Shown: positions 49,101 through 57,699, numbered from the stretch's first letter. The stretch: 64,000 nt of DNA from RBG-16-57-11 sp964503145 (GCA_964503145.1 CAZCYV010000013.1:1-64000), one strand, 5' to 3'. Translations and numbers: made by a program. The notes: generated by a model not told the origin, from the letters alone.

Positions 49101-50238
49101 TTCCAACCTGGCGCGCCTGCCGATCAAGCTCTCGGCAGAGGAGCAGCGGGCGCTCAAAGACGATCCCGCGTCCCTGGCCCCCGTCGTGCGCGAGCAGGTC
49201 GAGGCCGCGCTGTACACCCAGGCGATCAGCCGCCTGATCGGCGCCATCGAACGGCGCATCGACGAAGTCCTGGGTTTGAAGCTGGAGGCGCTGGCCGAAG
49301 AATCCTGGGCAATGGTGCGCGAAGCCCTGCTGCAAGGGGCGCAAACAGCGTTCGAAAAACGCCGCGAGCGCTACACCGGACCCGGTGGGCAGATCACCAA
49401 AGACCTGGAGGCGATGCTCGAGCGGCTGCCACCGCAGGTAAACGAGCAGATCGTCCTGGCGATCCTGATGCAGCTCCCCCAGGGGGCGCGAGCCATGTTC
49501 GACCGCCGCACTCATCGGCGCATCCTGCAGCGCACCACGCGCCTGACCTACGTCTTCTACGCCGCCCACTTCCTAGAAGGGCAGAAGCCCGAACAGATCT
49601 CCGAGCGGGTGTTGGAGCACCTGGAAAACGCTCAGCGGACTATCCGCAGCGCCTGGGGGCAGACCGAATTTGCCCGCCTGGCCCAGGCCAGCTTCGCCGA
49701 CATCGACCCCGACACCCGTCGGGGCATCCTGCAGGCGCTGGGCTGGGAGGACGAAACGCCGATCCCGGATCAGCCGCTGAGCAACCTCTCTCCGGAGCAG
49801 ACCGCTGCGGTGATCGACGAACTGGGCCGCCGCGCCCTCACCGGCATCTATCGTCAGTTGCTGTTGAGCGTGATCACCGAACTATGGGTGGAATACCTGA
49901 CTCAAATGGAGGCATTGCGCGTTTCCATCGGGCTGGAGGCTTACGCGCAGCGCGACCCCCTGGTACAATATAAAAGCCGCGCCGCGGAGCTTTACCAAAA
50001 CCTGCAGCGAGACATCCGCATGGGCGTGATCACCCGCATGTTCACCTATCGTCCACGCGATCTCAGCCAGGTGCAGGCAGCGGTCTCGCGACCCGAACCC
50101 CCTACCAGCCAGGCCGAAGAGCCCGAGGCGATGCCGGAACTGGCGGCAGCTAGCGTCGCAGCTGTGCCCGCCGCGGCCCAATCGGCCTCCCAGCCCGCGG
50201 AGCGGAGCGGCAAAAAGCGCAAGCGGCGCCGCCGCTAA
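46102..50238 (+). CDS. secA: Protein translocase ATPase SecA with large insertions
   Basis: Protein of 1378 residues; typical SecA is 830-950. It is the motor that pushes preproteins through SecYEG. Walker A is MRTGEGKT, with ITVNDYLARRDA after it; the DEAD-type Walker B is IVDEVDNVLIDEARTPLIISG; helicase motifs include TATNMAGRGVDIKLG (as IATNMAGRGVDIKLG) and DNQLRGRAARQGDPGSS. Two insertions explain the length: about 90 residues in the second nucleotide-binding domain between TSVELSERLSSRL and GIPHQVLNARKH, and roughly 300 or more residues in the helical wing/scaffold (about 880-1220). The tail lacks the C-terminal zinc-binding CxC motif and ends in a Lys/Arg cluster (KKRKRRRR) after an Ala/Pro/Glu-rich linker. 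The ribosome site is weak. Confidence 0.95.
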   Translation: MLKKLIRVIGGDPNKREIERLAEIAEQINALEPEFEKLSDEALRAKTDEFRRRLADALHGIEDEQERRQAEQVALNELLPEAFAAVREASKRTIGLRHFDVQLIGGIVLHSGKIAEMRTGEGKTLVATLPLYLNALTGRGVHLITVNDYLARRDARWMAPIYNMLGLSVGVLQIAARTENGKKAFIVDLEKESPHEDQHQLRMVPRQEAYLADIVYGMNSEFGFDYLRDNMTMRWDERVQRGHYYAIVDEVDNVLIDEARTPLIISGPAQDEAEWYIRMAQVVKALRPEDYEINEKDRTVTLTELGEGHVEELLEMPLRDPDRPEDVTPEQARLLGYLEQALRAQYLYKRNKDYLVQAGKVIIVDEFTGRMMPGRRWSDGLHQAVEAKEGVKVQSESVTYATITIQNYFRMYQKLAGMSGTAITEAEEFDKIYKLGVVAIPTNLEYQASRPDSDLIEVEDRDEQGYKYSYYARKGDPLKTPIFWRRKDYPDVIYRTQEIKLRMICQEILRYHVLGRPMLVGTTSVELSERLSSRLRAEPLRRLAQTLLIRDAYIQAKGIQEDGRQIPELQFLYASPLPDLDIGALRKMARELDLPFNPEDPANLARLLSLLDLPATHLNRLAADLAAGIPHQVLNARKHTEESQIIAGAGAFGAVTIATNMAGRGVDIKLGGELAEEVIAAVNRVLHRAGYRDPYDMTHLERKKALLEMDRSAYGIYESEIDYFLKYMEEMELVRALGGLHVIGSERHEARRIDNQLRGRAARQGDPGSSRFYLSMEDDLMRLFGGQQADGLMQRLKVDEALPLEVGLVGRLIEQSQTRVEGANFDVRKHLLEYDDVLNTQRARIYGERDRIFHKEDLTEDVTAMLRTELARRVPEALKDEGGPWKLIAWLDQVQPPLQFGAFIFPSFSQRLLLDHIWARLSDNPSVQTLRQAFLEVVDESLDAEQSHHLQAIAEMIDQNQQRLEAQIEERLEAVDAFFDGLSVDDEAAARRPADLLNELSNLARLPIKLSAEEQRALKDDPASLAPVVREQVEAALYTQAISRLIGAIERRIDEVLGLKLEALAEESWAMVREALLQGAQTAFEKRRERYTGPGGQITKDLEAMLERLPPQVNEQIVLAILMQLPQGARAMFDRRTHRRILQRTTRLTYVFYAAHFLEGQKPEQISERVLEHLENAQRTIRSAWGQTEFARLAQASFADIDPDTRRGILQALGWEDETPIPDQPLSNLSPEQTAAVIDELGRRALTGIYRQLLLSVITELWVEYLTQMEALRVSIGLEAYAQRDPLVQYKSRAAELYQNLQRDIRMGVITRMFTYRPRDLSQVQAAVSRPEPPTSQAEEPEAMPELAAASVAAVPAAAQSASQPAERSGKKRKRRRR

Positions 50239-50265
50239 ATCTGGCGTGTCCATGGAGAGAATTCA

Positions 50266-52398
50266 ATGAGCCAGGGTTTCAGCGCTCCGATCATCGAAGA
50301 AGACCAGCTCCTGGCGCGCCTGCGCCGCGACCTGGCCGATCAATTCGACATCCTCGGCGTTTGGGTGGGCGTGCCCGAAGGGCAGCTCCGGCGGATGAGC
50401 CTGCCTGGAGCCTACGCGCTGGAGGCGCTACTCGAATGGCTGCCCGAAACGCACCGCCGTCAGCTCGCCCAAAGCCAGGAGATTGCGGTCGGTAGCGGCC
50501 TGCTCCTGCCGCCCGCCATCCAGGCGCAGTGCGGATCGAGCGGCGAGGCGCTGCACTGGGCCGCGCTGCCGCTGCTGCCAGAGGGCACCCCGGCTGGGCT
50601 GCTATTGCTGGCGCGCCTGGGCCCCTTCGAGGGCAGCGAGTTCGTCCAACTCGAAAACTACTCCTCGCTCGTCTCCCTGTGGATCGAGCGCAACCTGTAT
50701 TCCCAGCTCGCCAGCGCCTATCGCTCCAGCCTGGAGGCGCTGCATACCGTCTCGCTGAACCTATCCTCTACCCTGGAGCTGAGCGAGGTGCTAAATCTGT
50801 TGGCCGAATCCACCCTGCAGCTCATCCCGGCCTCCGCAGTACACATCTATATTCATCAGCCTGAAGCGGTGATCGCCCCGGCGCTCGTCTTGGGGACGGC
50901 GATTGGCAAGGTTAGCCCCGTCCAGGGCGCAGCGATCCCGCCCGCCCCCGAGGCGTTGCTCCAGTCGGTCGTGCAGCACAAGTGGCCGCTGATCATCGAC
51001 GCCGTCCAGCGCCACCCGCTGGCTGAGACGCTGGCCGCCGCTGGTTGGCAGGTCGCCTCGCTGGCGGGCTATCCCCTGGCGCGCGGCGGGCGGCTGCTCG
51101 GCGTCTACCTGGTATCTTTTCTGGAGCCTTATAGCCTGTCCCAGGATGAGCGCTACCTGATCTCGCTGCTCAACGATCAGGCGGTGGTGGCCATCGAGAA
51201 CGCCCGCGTCGCCCGCAACCTGAGCCTGCGCCTGGCGGAGGTCAAGGCGCTGCAAGGGCTGGCGCAGAAGGTCAGCCTGACCCAGGACCTGGAAGCTGTG
51301 CTGCACAACACCGTGCGCGAGCTGAAACAGTTGCTCAACGCCTCCGCGGTCTCGATCATGCTGCTCGACGACCACCAGGCGTTGCAACAGACCGCTCTGG
51401 CCGGCGACCCACAGCATCTGCCAGACCCTCCCTACCTGGCTCCCGGTCAGGGCGTAGCCGGGCGGGTCATCCTCAGCGGCCAGACCCTGAACATCCCCGA
51501 CCTCCACCAGGCTGAAAGCTTTCACTTGCCCAGCACGGAGGCGCGCTCGCTGCTGGTCACCCCATTGGTGGTGCAGGGCAAGCTGATCGGCGCGCTGACC
51601 ATGGTCAGCGCCCGGCCCAACGCCTTCGGGCCGGACGCCGAACGCCTGTTGACCATCGCCATCGCCCAGGCGGCCATCGCCTTCCAGAGCACCCGCCTGT
51701 ACCAGGAAGAATCGCGCCGCAGCGAAGAGCTGGCGGCCTTCGCCGAGAACATCAGCCACGAACTGCGCAATCCGCTCACCCTGCTTAAGGCCTATGTGGA
51801 TCTGCTCCAGGAGGGCGAGATGGGCAAACTAAATCAGAAGCAGGCCCAGGCGGTCTCGATCATCCAATCCAAGATCACCAGCATGTCGCGCATCCTCGAC
51901 GACATCGCCCTGCTGCAATCCAAAGGGCGCGATTGGCTGGATCTGCAGAACGTCAACCTGCGCCAGATAGCCCAGACCTCCGTCATCCTGGCCGAGCGCC
52001 TGGCCTCCAGGCGCGGCATTGTCATCCAGCTCCAAGCGTCCACCGAGCTGCCCGTCGTCCAGGCCGACCCCGACCGGCTGGCGCAGGCGCTGGACAACCT
52101 GCTCAGCAATGCGTTGAAAATTGCCCAGCCGCAGAGTAAAATTGTGTTGGATATCTACGCCAACCCGGATCATTTGCTGGTTTCGATTTATAATCAGAGT
52201 GATTTGACCGCCGAGCCCCAGCCCCAGGGCATCCGGGATCGGATTTACAAGATCAGCCAGGATCAAGGTGGGTTGGGGTTGGGGCTGGCCGTGGTGCGGC
52301 GGATTATCGAAGCGCACGGCGGCAAGGTGTGGATGGAGAGCCAGGCTGGCTCCGGCGCCTCTTTCCACTTCACCTTGCCCTATCCGCAAGCGGGTTAG
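50266..52398 (+). CDS. GAF-domain sensor histidine kinase (HisKA type)
   Basis: Protein of 710 residues without clear membrane helices. An N-terminal GAF-like region (about 10-150) is diverged. GAF 2 (about 160-310) and GAF 3 (about 335-480) are clearer, the latter with GQGVAGRVILSGQTLNIPDL. HisKA follows (about 490-560) with the phospho-His in ENISHELRNPLTLLKAY near 498. HATPase_c (about 600-705) has the N-box in QALDNLLSNALKIA and GLGLGLAVVRRIIEAHGG. No response regulator is adjacent, so its partner is elsewhere. It starts 27 bp after secA with a GGAGAG ribosome site and is probably co-transcribed with it. Confidence 0.92.
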   Translation: MSQGFSAPIIEEDQLLARLRRDLADQFDILGVWVGVPEGQLRRMSLPGAYALEALLEWLPETHRRQLAQSQEIAVGSGLLLPPAIQAQCGSSGEALHWAALPLLPEGTPAGLLLLARLGPFEGSEFVQLENYSSLVSLWIERNLYSQLASAYRSSLEALHTVSLNLSSTLELSEVLNLLAESTLQLIPASAVHIYIHQPEAVIAPALVLGTAIGKVSPVQGAAIPPAPEALLQSVVQHKWPLIIDAVQRHPLAETLAAAGWQVASLAGYPLARGGRLLGVYLVSFLEPYSLSQDERYLISLLNDQAVVAIENARVARNLSLRLAEVKALQGLAQKVSLTQDLEAVLHNTVRELKQLLNASAVSIMLLDDHQALQQTALAGDPQHLPDPPYLAPGQGVAGRVILSGQTLNIPDLHQAESFHLPSTEARSLLVTPLVVQGKLIGALTMVSARPNAFGPDAERLLTIAIAQAAIAFQSTRLYQEESRRSEELAAFAENISHELRNPLTLLKAYVDLLQEGEMGKLNQKQAQAVSIIQSKITSMSRILDDIALLQSKGRDWLDLQNVNLRQIAQTSVILAERLASRRGIVIQLQASTELPVVQADPDRLAQALDNLLSNALKIAQPQSKIVLDIYANPDHLLVSIYNQSDLTAEPQPQGIRDRIYKISQDQGGLGLGLAVVRRIIEAHGGKVWMESQAGSGASFHFTLPYPQAG

Positions 52399-52427
52399 AC
52401 CCAACGATCGAGCCAGGAAAGGCGCCA

Positions 52428-53474
52428 GTGAGCGAAACCCAAGTCTTCCGCTATTCGCCAGAGTACTACCAGTCGCTGCCCAAGGTGGAGCTGCACCGCC
52501 ACCTGGAAGGCTCGCTGCGGCTCAAAACGCTGCGCGATATCGGCCAGGCGCACGGCATCCCCCTGCCCGGCACCGGCGAACTGCGTGAGCTGGTCTCCAT
52601 CTCCCCCGAAGACAAGCTGACCTTCGAGAATTTCCTCTCTAAATTCCAGACCCTGCGCCTGTTCTATCGCTCTCCGGAGGTGATCGAGCGCATCACTCGC
52701 GAGGCGATCGAGGACGCTGCTGCGGACAACGTGCGCTACCTGGAGCTGCGCTTCACGCCGGTGGCGCTCAGCCGGGCGGAGCGCTTCCCTCTGGCGGATG
52801 TCATCGACTGGGTACTTTTAGCGGGCCAGGTCGCTGCGGCGCAATACCGCGTCGAGACGCGCTATATCGTCAGCGTCAACCGCCAGGAAGGGCCGGCCAT
52901 CGCCGCCGAGGTAGCGCGCCTGGCCGCCGAGCGCCAGGGCCGCGGCGTCGTGGGCATCGACCTGGCCGGTAACGAGGCCCAGTTCTCCGGCCTGGATTTC
53001 GAGGGGGTGTTCCGGGAGGCGCGCCAGTCCGGGCTGCGGGTCACCATCCACGCTGGCGAGTGGGGCGGGGCGCAGAACGTGGTCAACGCCATCGCCGTGC
53101 TGGGCGCTGAGCGCATCGGCCACGGCGTGCGTGTGGTCGAAGACCCCAACGCGGTGGCGCTGGCGCGCGAGCGCGGGGTGACCTTCGAAGTGTGCATCAC
53201 CAGCAACCACCAATCCGGCGTGGTCGCCAGCCTGTGCGATCACCCCCTGCCGCGCATGCTGGAGATGGGCCTGAACGTCACCATTAACACCGACGACCCG
53301 AGCATCTCGCAGATCACGCTGGGGAACGAGTACCGCGTCGCCGTCAAAGAGCTGGGGCTCAGCCCGGCGCAACTGCGCCAGCGCGTCCTGGCGGCGGCAA
53401 AGGCAAGCTTCCTGCCGGAGAGCGAAAAAGGGCGACTGATCGAGAAGATCGACGCGGAGTTTCCTATTGGCTAA
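52428..53474 (+). CDS. add: Adenosine deaminase
   Basis: Protein of 348 residues that converts adenosine or deoxyadenosine to inosine in purine salvage. Zn ligands and active-site motifs are all visible: LPKVELHRHLEGSLR (HxH), VTIHAGEWGG with the Zn His, the catalytic Glu and Gly in this region, ERIGHGVRVVEDP with the catalytic His, and INTDDPSISQ with the Asp pair. I start at GTG 52428-52430 because AGGAAAGG lies seven bases upstream; an in-frame ATG at 52329 overlaps the kinase gene and has no ribosome site. It follows the kinase stop by 29 bp. The end overlaps the truncated DinB frame. Confidence 0.92.
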   Translation: MSETQVFRYSPEYYQSLPKVELHRHLEGSLRLKTLRDIGQAHGIPLPGTGELRELVSISPEDKLTFENFLSKFQTLRLFYRSPEVIERITREAIEDAAADNVRYLELRFTPVALSRAERFPLADVIDWVLLAGQVAAAQYRVETRYIVSVNRQEGPAIAAEVARLAAERQGRGVVGIDLAGNEAQFSGLDFEGVFREARQSGLRVTIHAGEWGGAQNVVNAIAVLGAERIGHGVRVVEDPNAVALARERGVTFEVCITSNHQSGVVASLCDHPLPRMLEMGLNVTINTDDPSISQITLGNEYRVAVKELGLSPAQLRQRVLAAAKASFLPESEKGRLIEKIDAEFPIG

Positions 53475-53829
53475 AGCCCCGCCATACCCGGCGAATGACC
53501 ATGTGGACGACACCTGGTTCAGCGGCCTGCGCGGCGCGGCGATCCCCGAGCCACTTGATCCTGCTGACTTTCACGATCGGGGCGGCCTCCGGGCGCGCTG
53601 GGAACGCGTCGAACAAAGCATGCGCCAGTATCTGGCTACGCTGCAGGACGAGACGCTGTTCGATAAGCCGTTAGAAGGGGAGGACAAAGACCTCGCCGTG
53701 TGGCAGGTGCTGCTGCACGTGGTCAATCACGGCACCGATCATCGCGCTCAGATCCTGCGCCTGCTCAACGATCTGGGCGTCAAGACGACCTCTCAGGACT
53801 ACATTTTCTACGTCTATAACCACCCGTAG
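53467..53829 (+). pseudogene. DinB-family protein, N-terminally truncated
   Basis: The last 120 codons of a DinB/YfiT-like four-helix-bundle protein. Recognisable parts are TWFSGLRGAAIPEPLDPADF, GLRARWERVEQSMRQYLATL and the metal-site helix VWQVLLHVVNHGTDHRAQIL, which keeps the HxxxxxxH-type pair. Family members are 150-170 residues; the first helix with the first His ligand (about 50-60 residues) is missing, and no ATG or ribosome site is found. The frame can only begin at a TTG inside the adenosine deaminase 3' end, so a deletion appears to have fused the two genes. A short TTG-started product cannot be excluded. Confidence 0.7.
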
Positions 53830-53845
53830 CTGCTTTGTGCAGTGG

Positions 53846-54634
53846 TCATAGCCGGCTGTTCTCCGTGCGTGTCTCCCACTCCGTGACGCACTCGCGTAAG
53901 AAGGTGCGAATCTCCGGATCGGGCACGTCGCCGATGCCTTCGTAAGAGGTCCCATCCACTTTCACCAGCAGGCCACCGCCGGGCAGATCGGTGACCGAGA
54001 TCAGATGATTCTTGAACGGCGAGCCGGGCAGCCTCTCCTGGACGATCTCATCCACCTGCGCGGCGATGCTCTTCTCCACCAGCTTCGATGCCGATGCACC
54101 TTTGTCGGTGGTGAAGACGCGCGAAAGGATATCCCCCAGCTCCAGGCTGGGCGGCTTGACCGGCGCTTCACCGGGCGGCAGGACGACGGGAGGCGGCGTC
54201 CCGCCTGCCCTGGCAATCGGCGGCGGCGGGGCGAGCGGCAGCAGCTCGGCCGGCAGGCGCGGCGAAGGCTCCGGCAGCGGGGCGCTGGCCGCCACGCCAG
54301 GCTGGGCGCTGCCCAGGGCGCGCGCCATTAGCTCCTCCGAACTCAGCCAGAGCTGCAGCTCATCTACGGCCTTGGCCAGGGTCGCCCGCTGCTCCGCGTT
54401 CAGCTCCGCCGCCGAAGCGTAAATCTTGCCATCCATTTCGACGGAGACCTTATCCGAGCGGCGGTCGCGCCACAGCCGCGCCGCCTCGACCAGCTGCTTG
54501 CTGGGCCTTGGAGCGGCTGGCGCCGCTGGGCCTGACAGGCTGGCCAGCAAGAACCCGGCGATTGCGCCCACCACCAGGGCGATGACGCCGATCAGGGCGA
54601 TCGGAATCAGGGTGGAAATCAGCTCTTGAGACAT
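53846..54634 (-). CDS. Membrane-anchored protein of unknown function
   Basis: Protein of 262 residues, not recognised. The N-terminus is a single transmembrane helix (about 5-33, LISTLIPIALIGVIALVVGA then IAGFLLASLSG). A conserved-looking segment follows (LVEAARLWRDRRSDKVSVEM, then DGKIYASAAELNAEQRATLA), then a Pro-rich linker (about 120-175), and a C-terminal alpha-beta region (LELGDILSRVFTTDKG, then LVKVDGTSYEGIGDVPDPEI and FLRECVTEWETRTE). The SYEGIGDVPDPEIR segment suggests a small folded domain facing the cytoplasm. I start at ATG 54632-54634 with GGCGGAAG upstream. It is the last gene of the minus-strand run and converges on the DinB remnant. No function can be given. Confidence 0.7.
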   Translation of the reverse strand: MSQELISTLIPIALIGVIALVVGAIAGFLLASLSGPAAPAAPRPSKQLVEAARLWRDRRSDKVSVEMDGKIYASAAELNAEQRATLAKAVDELQLWLSSEELMARALGSAQPGVAASAPLPEPSPRLPAELLPLAPPPPIARAGGTPPPVVLPPGEAPVKPPSLELGDILSRVFTTDKGASASKLVEKSIAAQVDEIVQERLPGSPFKNHLISVTDLPGGGLLVKVDGTSYEGIGDVPDPEIRTFLRECVTEWETRTENSRL

Positions 54635-54784
54635 AGAATCTTCCGCCAGGATTGAACCGGATGAATAGCTCAGCAGCCCAGATGCAGCACACTGACGAAC
54701 TGCTTTCGCTCGAAAGCGCACTGCGCCCGAAATGACAATTGCACCTCCGATTATAGCATCCCTGAATGCAAAGATTCCTGACGG

Positions 54785-55606
54785 TTATGTAAGCGGCTGG
54801 CAAACCGGGCAGAAATGCGTCCCACGCTGGCCGAGCACGATGCGCTGCACTGGCGCGCCGCACGTCGGGCAGGGCAACCCGGCGCGCCGATACACCCGGA
54901 AGTAGTTCTGGAAATCCCCGCCGCGGTACACCCAGTCGATGCTCGCCCCATGCGCACGGATGCCCTGCTCCAGCACCTGGCGGATGGCCTCCAGCAGGCG
55001 CTCGGCCTGTTCCTCGCTCACCTGATGCGCGGGCGTGAGCGGGTGCAGTCGCGCCAGGTGCAGCGCCTCATCGGTGTAGATGTTGCCCAGCCCGGCCAGG
55101 AAAGATTGATCCAAAAGCAGCACCTTCAAGCGGCGGCGGGCAGCATGCAGGCGCTGGTAGAACTCCTGAGATGTGAGCGCCGGGTCGAGCGGCTCCGGCC
55201 CCAGCCCCGCCAGCAACTCCTCCGGCCGCGCGGTCAGCCAGACGCGCCCAAACTTGCGCGGGTCGTTGAACGCCAGGCGCAGCCCGTCGGCGAAGTTCAG
55301 CACCAGGCGGTGATGCGGCGCGAGTGCCTGCTGCTGCGACTCCACCCGCAGGTCGCCGCTCATGCGCAGATGCACCAGCAGCGCATCCTGGGTGAGATAG
55401 ACGATCAGGAACTTGCCCCGGCGGCCGAAGTCGCTGATGGCCTGACCGGGCAGGCGGGCGCAGAACTGCGCCACATCCGGCAAGGCCAGGGTGCGCGCCC
55501 ATAGCACCTGCGCGCTGCTGATCACCTCGCCCACCAGCGACGGATACCCCGCGCCGCCGTCGCGCAGCCCGCGACGGATGGTCTCGACCTCCGGCAGCTC
55601 AGGCAT
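54785..55606 (-). CDS. mutM: Formamidopyrimidine-DNA glycosylase
   Basis: Protein of 273 residues that removes 8-oxoguanine and other oxidised purines and cuts the abasic site. The N-terminus PELPEVETIRRGL holds the nucleophilic Pro (after Met removal) and catalytic Glu. The conserved Lys is in FGRRGKFLIVYL. The helix-two-turn-helix region has LLLDQSFLAGLGNIYTDEAL, and the C-terminal zinc finger is CPTCGAPVQRIVLGQRGTHF followed by CPVC. Length and motif order are normal. It lies 3 bp from the acetyltransferase gene upstream, so the two are co-transcribed. Confidence 0.95.
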   Translation of the reverse strand: MPELPEVETIRRGLRDGGAGYPSLVGEVISSAQVLWARTLALPDVAQFCARLPGQAISDFGRRGKFLIVYLTQDALLVHLRMSGDLRVESQQQALAPHHRLVLNFADGLRLAFNDPRKFGRVWLTARPEELLAGLGPEPLDPALTSQEFYQRLHAARRRLKVLLLDQSFLAGLGNIYTDEALHLARLHPLTPAHQVSEEQAERLLEAIRQVLEQGIRAHGASIDWVYRGGDFQNYFRVYRRAGLPCPTCGAPVQRIVLGQRGTHFCPVCQPLT

Positions 55607-55609
55607 AGC

Positions 55610-56167
55610 TCAACCGGCGAATTGCCCTCCCCACATGGCATCCCATTCGGAGTGCAGAATACTCATCATCAGCACGTCGATGTAGCGGCCATCTTTGTAC
55701 ATCCCCTGGCGCTGGCGGCCCTCCAGGGTGAAGCCGGCCTTTTCGTAGCTGCGCACGGCGCGCGGGTTGGTCTCATAGACCCGCAAAAAGATGCGGTTCA
55801 GGTTGAGCGACTCGAAGCCGTGCCGCAGCAGCAGGCGCATGGCCTCTGTGCCGTAGCCCTGGTTCCACAGCGATTTCTCGCCGATGAAGATGCCCACCTC
55901 CGCTGAGCGGATATGCCAGTGGATGTCGAACAGCGCGCAATTGCCCACCGGCGCCCAGACATCGCCTTGGCGCACTTCAATGGCCATAGGAATCTCCTCC
56001 TGCGGGCGTTTGAGCACGCTCTCGAACCAGTTTTCTTCCATCGCCTGCGAAAGCGGGATGCGCATCGCCAGGTTTTCACGCACCTCAGGGTCGTTCAGCC
56101 AGGCGACGAACAGCGGGATGTCCGATCGCTCGATTCCGCGCAAGCGAACGCGCTCACCATAGATCAT
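55610..56167 (-). CDS. GNAT family N-acetyltransferase (RimJ/RimL-like)
   Basis: Protein of 185 residues of the GNAT fold in the Acetyltransf_3 branch that includes ribosomal-protein and spermidine acetyltransferases. The N-terminus reads GERVRLRGIERSDIPLFVAW. The acetyl-CoA-binding loop is SLWNQGYGTEAMRLLLRHGF, matching Q/R-x-x-G-x-G/A. The later block LNRIFLRVYETNPRAVRSYE ends in the usual KAGFTLEG. The substrate is unknown. I start at ATG 56165-56167, which has GGAGG five bases upstream. It sits between mutM and meaB in a tight minus-strand run. Confidence 0.9.
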   Translation of the reverse strand: MIYGERVRLRGIERSDIPLFVAWLNDPEVRENLAMRIPLSQAMEENWFESVLKRPQEEIPMAIEVRQGDVWAPVGNCALFDIHWHIRSAEVGIFIGEKSLWNQGYGTEAMRLLLRHGFESLNLNRIFLRVYETNPRAVRSYEKAGFTLEGRQRQGMYKDGRYIDVLMMSILHSEWDAMWGGQFAG

Positions 56168-56211
56168 ACCGGCCTCCATATTGAACAGATTTTCATGCGC
56201 CTGGTCGGCGC

Positions 56212-57234
56212 TCAGCATTCCTTCGCCAGCTCCTCGGCGGCCTGCCAGGGCGAAAGCTCGCGCCGAGCGATGCGCTCCAGCGCCTGCGCAAAGCGCTCAT
56301 CCGGTGTGCGGGCGCGCCAGCGTGCTACCAGCGTCTCGCGCAGCAGCAGCTCTAGCTCGGCGCGCAATCGGGCCAGTTCGCGCTGCTCCAGCTCGCCGCT
56401 GGCTTGCAGATGCTGGCGGTGCTGCTCGATCGCCGCTGCCAGCTCGGCGATGCCCTGCCCCTCGGTCGCCACCGTGCGCAGAATAGGCGGCAGCCACAGC
56501 GGCGCCTCTCCTGTCGACGGCGGGGCGGAGGGGGTTTCGACAATCTCATGCCCCGGCTTGCGGGGGTGATTTTGAAAGACGCGCGCCGTAGGATGGCCGA
56601 GTTGTAGCATACTGCGCAGGGCGCGTTCGGTGCTTTCCACACCTGGCCGATCGGCCTTGTTGATCACCAACACATCGGCAATCTCCAGGATGCCCGCCTT
56701 GATCGCCTGGATGTCATCGCCCAGCCCCGGCGCTTCGATTACCAGCGTAGTTTGCGCCAGGCGGGCGATATCCACCTCAGCCTGCCCCGCGCCCACCGTT
56801 TCCACCAGGATCACCTCGAAACCGGCGGCGTCCAGCGCCTGCACCACGCCCGAAGTGGCCGCGGCCAGGCCGCCCAGCGAGCCGCGCGAGGCCATCGAGC
56901 GGATGAACACCCCCTGGTCGCCGGAAAGGTCGCGCATGCGCACCCGGTCGCCCAGGATCGCCCCGCCGGTGAACGGGCTGGAAGGGTCTACCGCCACCAC
57001 CGCCACACGCTGCCCGCCGCCCGGCGCCCGGCGGTAGTGCAGCGCAAGCTGGTTCACCAGCGAGGATTTGCCGGTGCCTGGGGCGCCGGTCACGCCGATG
57101 CGGTAAGCGCGGCCGGTGTGCGGGTACAGCGCCGCCAGCGCCGCGCGCCCTTCGGGAGTCTCGTTCTCGATCTGCGTCAGCAGCCGCGCCAGCGCCAGGC
57201 GGTTGCCTCGCAGGACTTCAGAAGCATAATTCAT
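56212..57234 (-). CDS. meaB: Methylmalonyl-CoA mutase-associated GTPase MeaB
   Basis: Protein of 340 residues of the G3E GTPase family (MeaB/ArgK). It gates cobalamin loading and protects methylmalonyl-CoA mutase. Motifs are Walker A GVTGAPGTGKSSLVNQL, VAVDPSSPFTGGAILGDRVR, the switch region FEVILVETVGAGQAEVDIA, and the guanine-specificity motif NKADRPG. It lies 66 bp downstream of the cobalamin-binding mutase subunit on the same strand, supporting a shared function. The large catalytic mutase subunit is not in this window. Confidence 0.94.
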   Translation of the reverse strand: MNYASEVLRGNRLALARLLTQIENETPEGRAALAALYPHTGRAYRIGVTGAPGTGKSSLVNQLALHYRRAPGGGQRVAVVAVDPSSPFTGGAILGDRVRMRDLSGDQGVFIRSMASRGSLGGLAAATSGVVQALDAAGFEVILVETVGAGQAEVDIARLAQTTLVIEAPGLGDDIQAIKAGILEIADVLVINKADRPGVESTERALRSMLQLGHPTARVFQNHPRKPGHEIVETPSAPPSTGEAPLWLPPILRTVATEGQGIAELAAAIEQHRQHLQASGELEQRELARLRAELELLLRETLVARWRARTPDERFAQALERIARRELSPWQAAEELAKEC

Positions 57235-57300
57235 CGGGGATCAGGGTCAAAGGCCGGCGAAAGTCTCGGGCCTGGCGCCCGCAGCCGCAAGCCAACCGCT

Positions 57301-57699
57301 TCATCCGGCCACAGCACGTCGAATGTCAGCCACGATGGCGTCAGTCAGCGTCCCAGGGCCGTACACCCCCGCCACGCCCATCTCCAACAGCCGCGGCACA
57401 TCCTCGTCGGGGATGATCCCGCCGACGAACACCTTGACATGCTCCTGACCGTTGGCGCGCAGCAGCTCCAGCACCCGCGGCACCAGCGCCAGGTGCGCCC
57501 CTGATAGAATCGAAAGCCCCACCGCGTCCACATCCTCCTGCAGGGCCGATTCGGCAATCATTTCGGGCGTCTGGCGCAGACCGGTGTAGATGACCTCCAT
57601 CCCGGCATCGCGCAGCGCTCGCGCCACCACTTTCGCGCCGCGGTCGTGCCCATCCAGGCCGGGCTTTGCCACCAGAACGCGGATTTTTCGTTCACTCAT
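57301..57699 (-). CDS. Methylmalonyl-CoA mutase small (cobalamin-binding) subunit
   Basis: Protein of 132 residues equivalent to the C-terminal B12-binding domain of methylmalonyl-CoA mutase, encoded as its own gene. It begins RKIRVLVAKPGLDGHDRGAK; DGHDRG is the D-x-H-x-x-G motif whose His coordinates cobalt. Later blocks are VGLSILSGAHL and VFVGGIIPDEDVPRLLEMGV, then VYGPGT. Together with a large subunit it turns methylmalonyl-CoA into succinyl-CoA. Split mutases of this kind are known in archaea and several bacterial phyla. I start at ATG 57697-57699 with AAGGAAG upstream. meaB follows. Confidence 0.93.
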   Translation of the reverse strand: MSERKIRVLVAKPGLDGHDRGAKVVARALRDAGMEVIYTGLRQTPEMIAESALQEDVDAVGLSILSGAHLALVPRVLELLRANGQEHVKVFVGGIIPDEDVPRLLEMGVAGVYGPGTLTDAIVADIRRAVAG

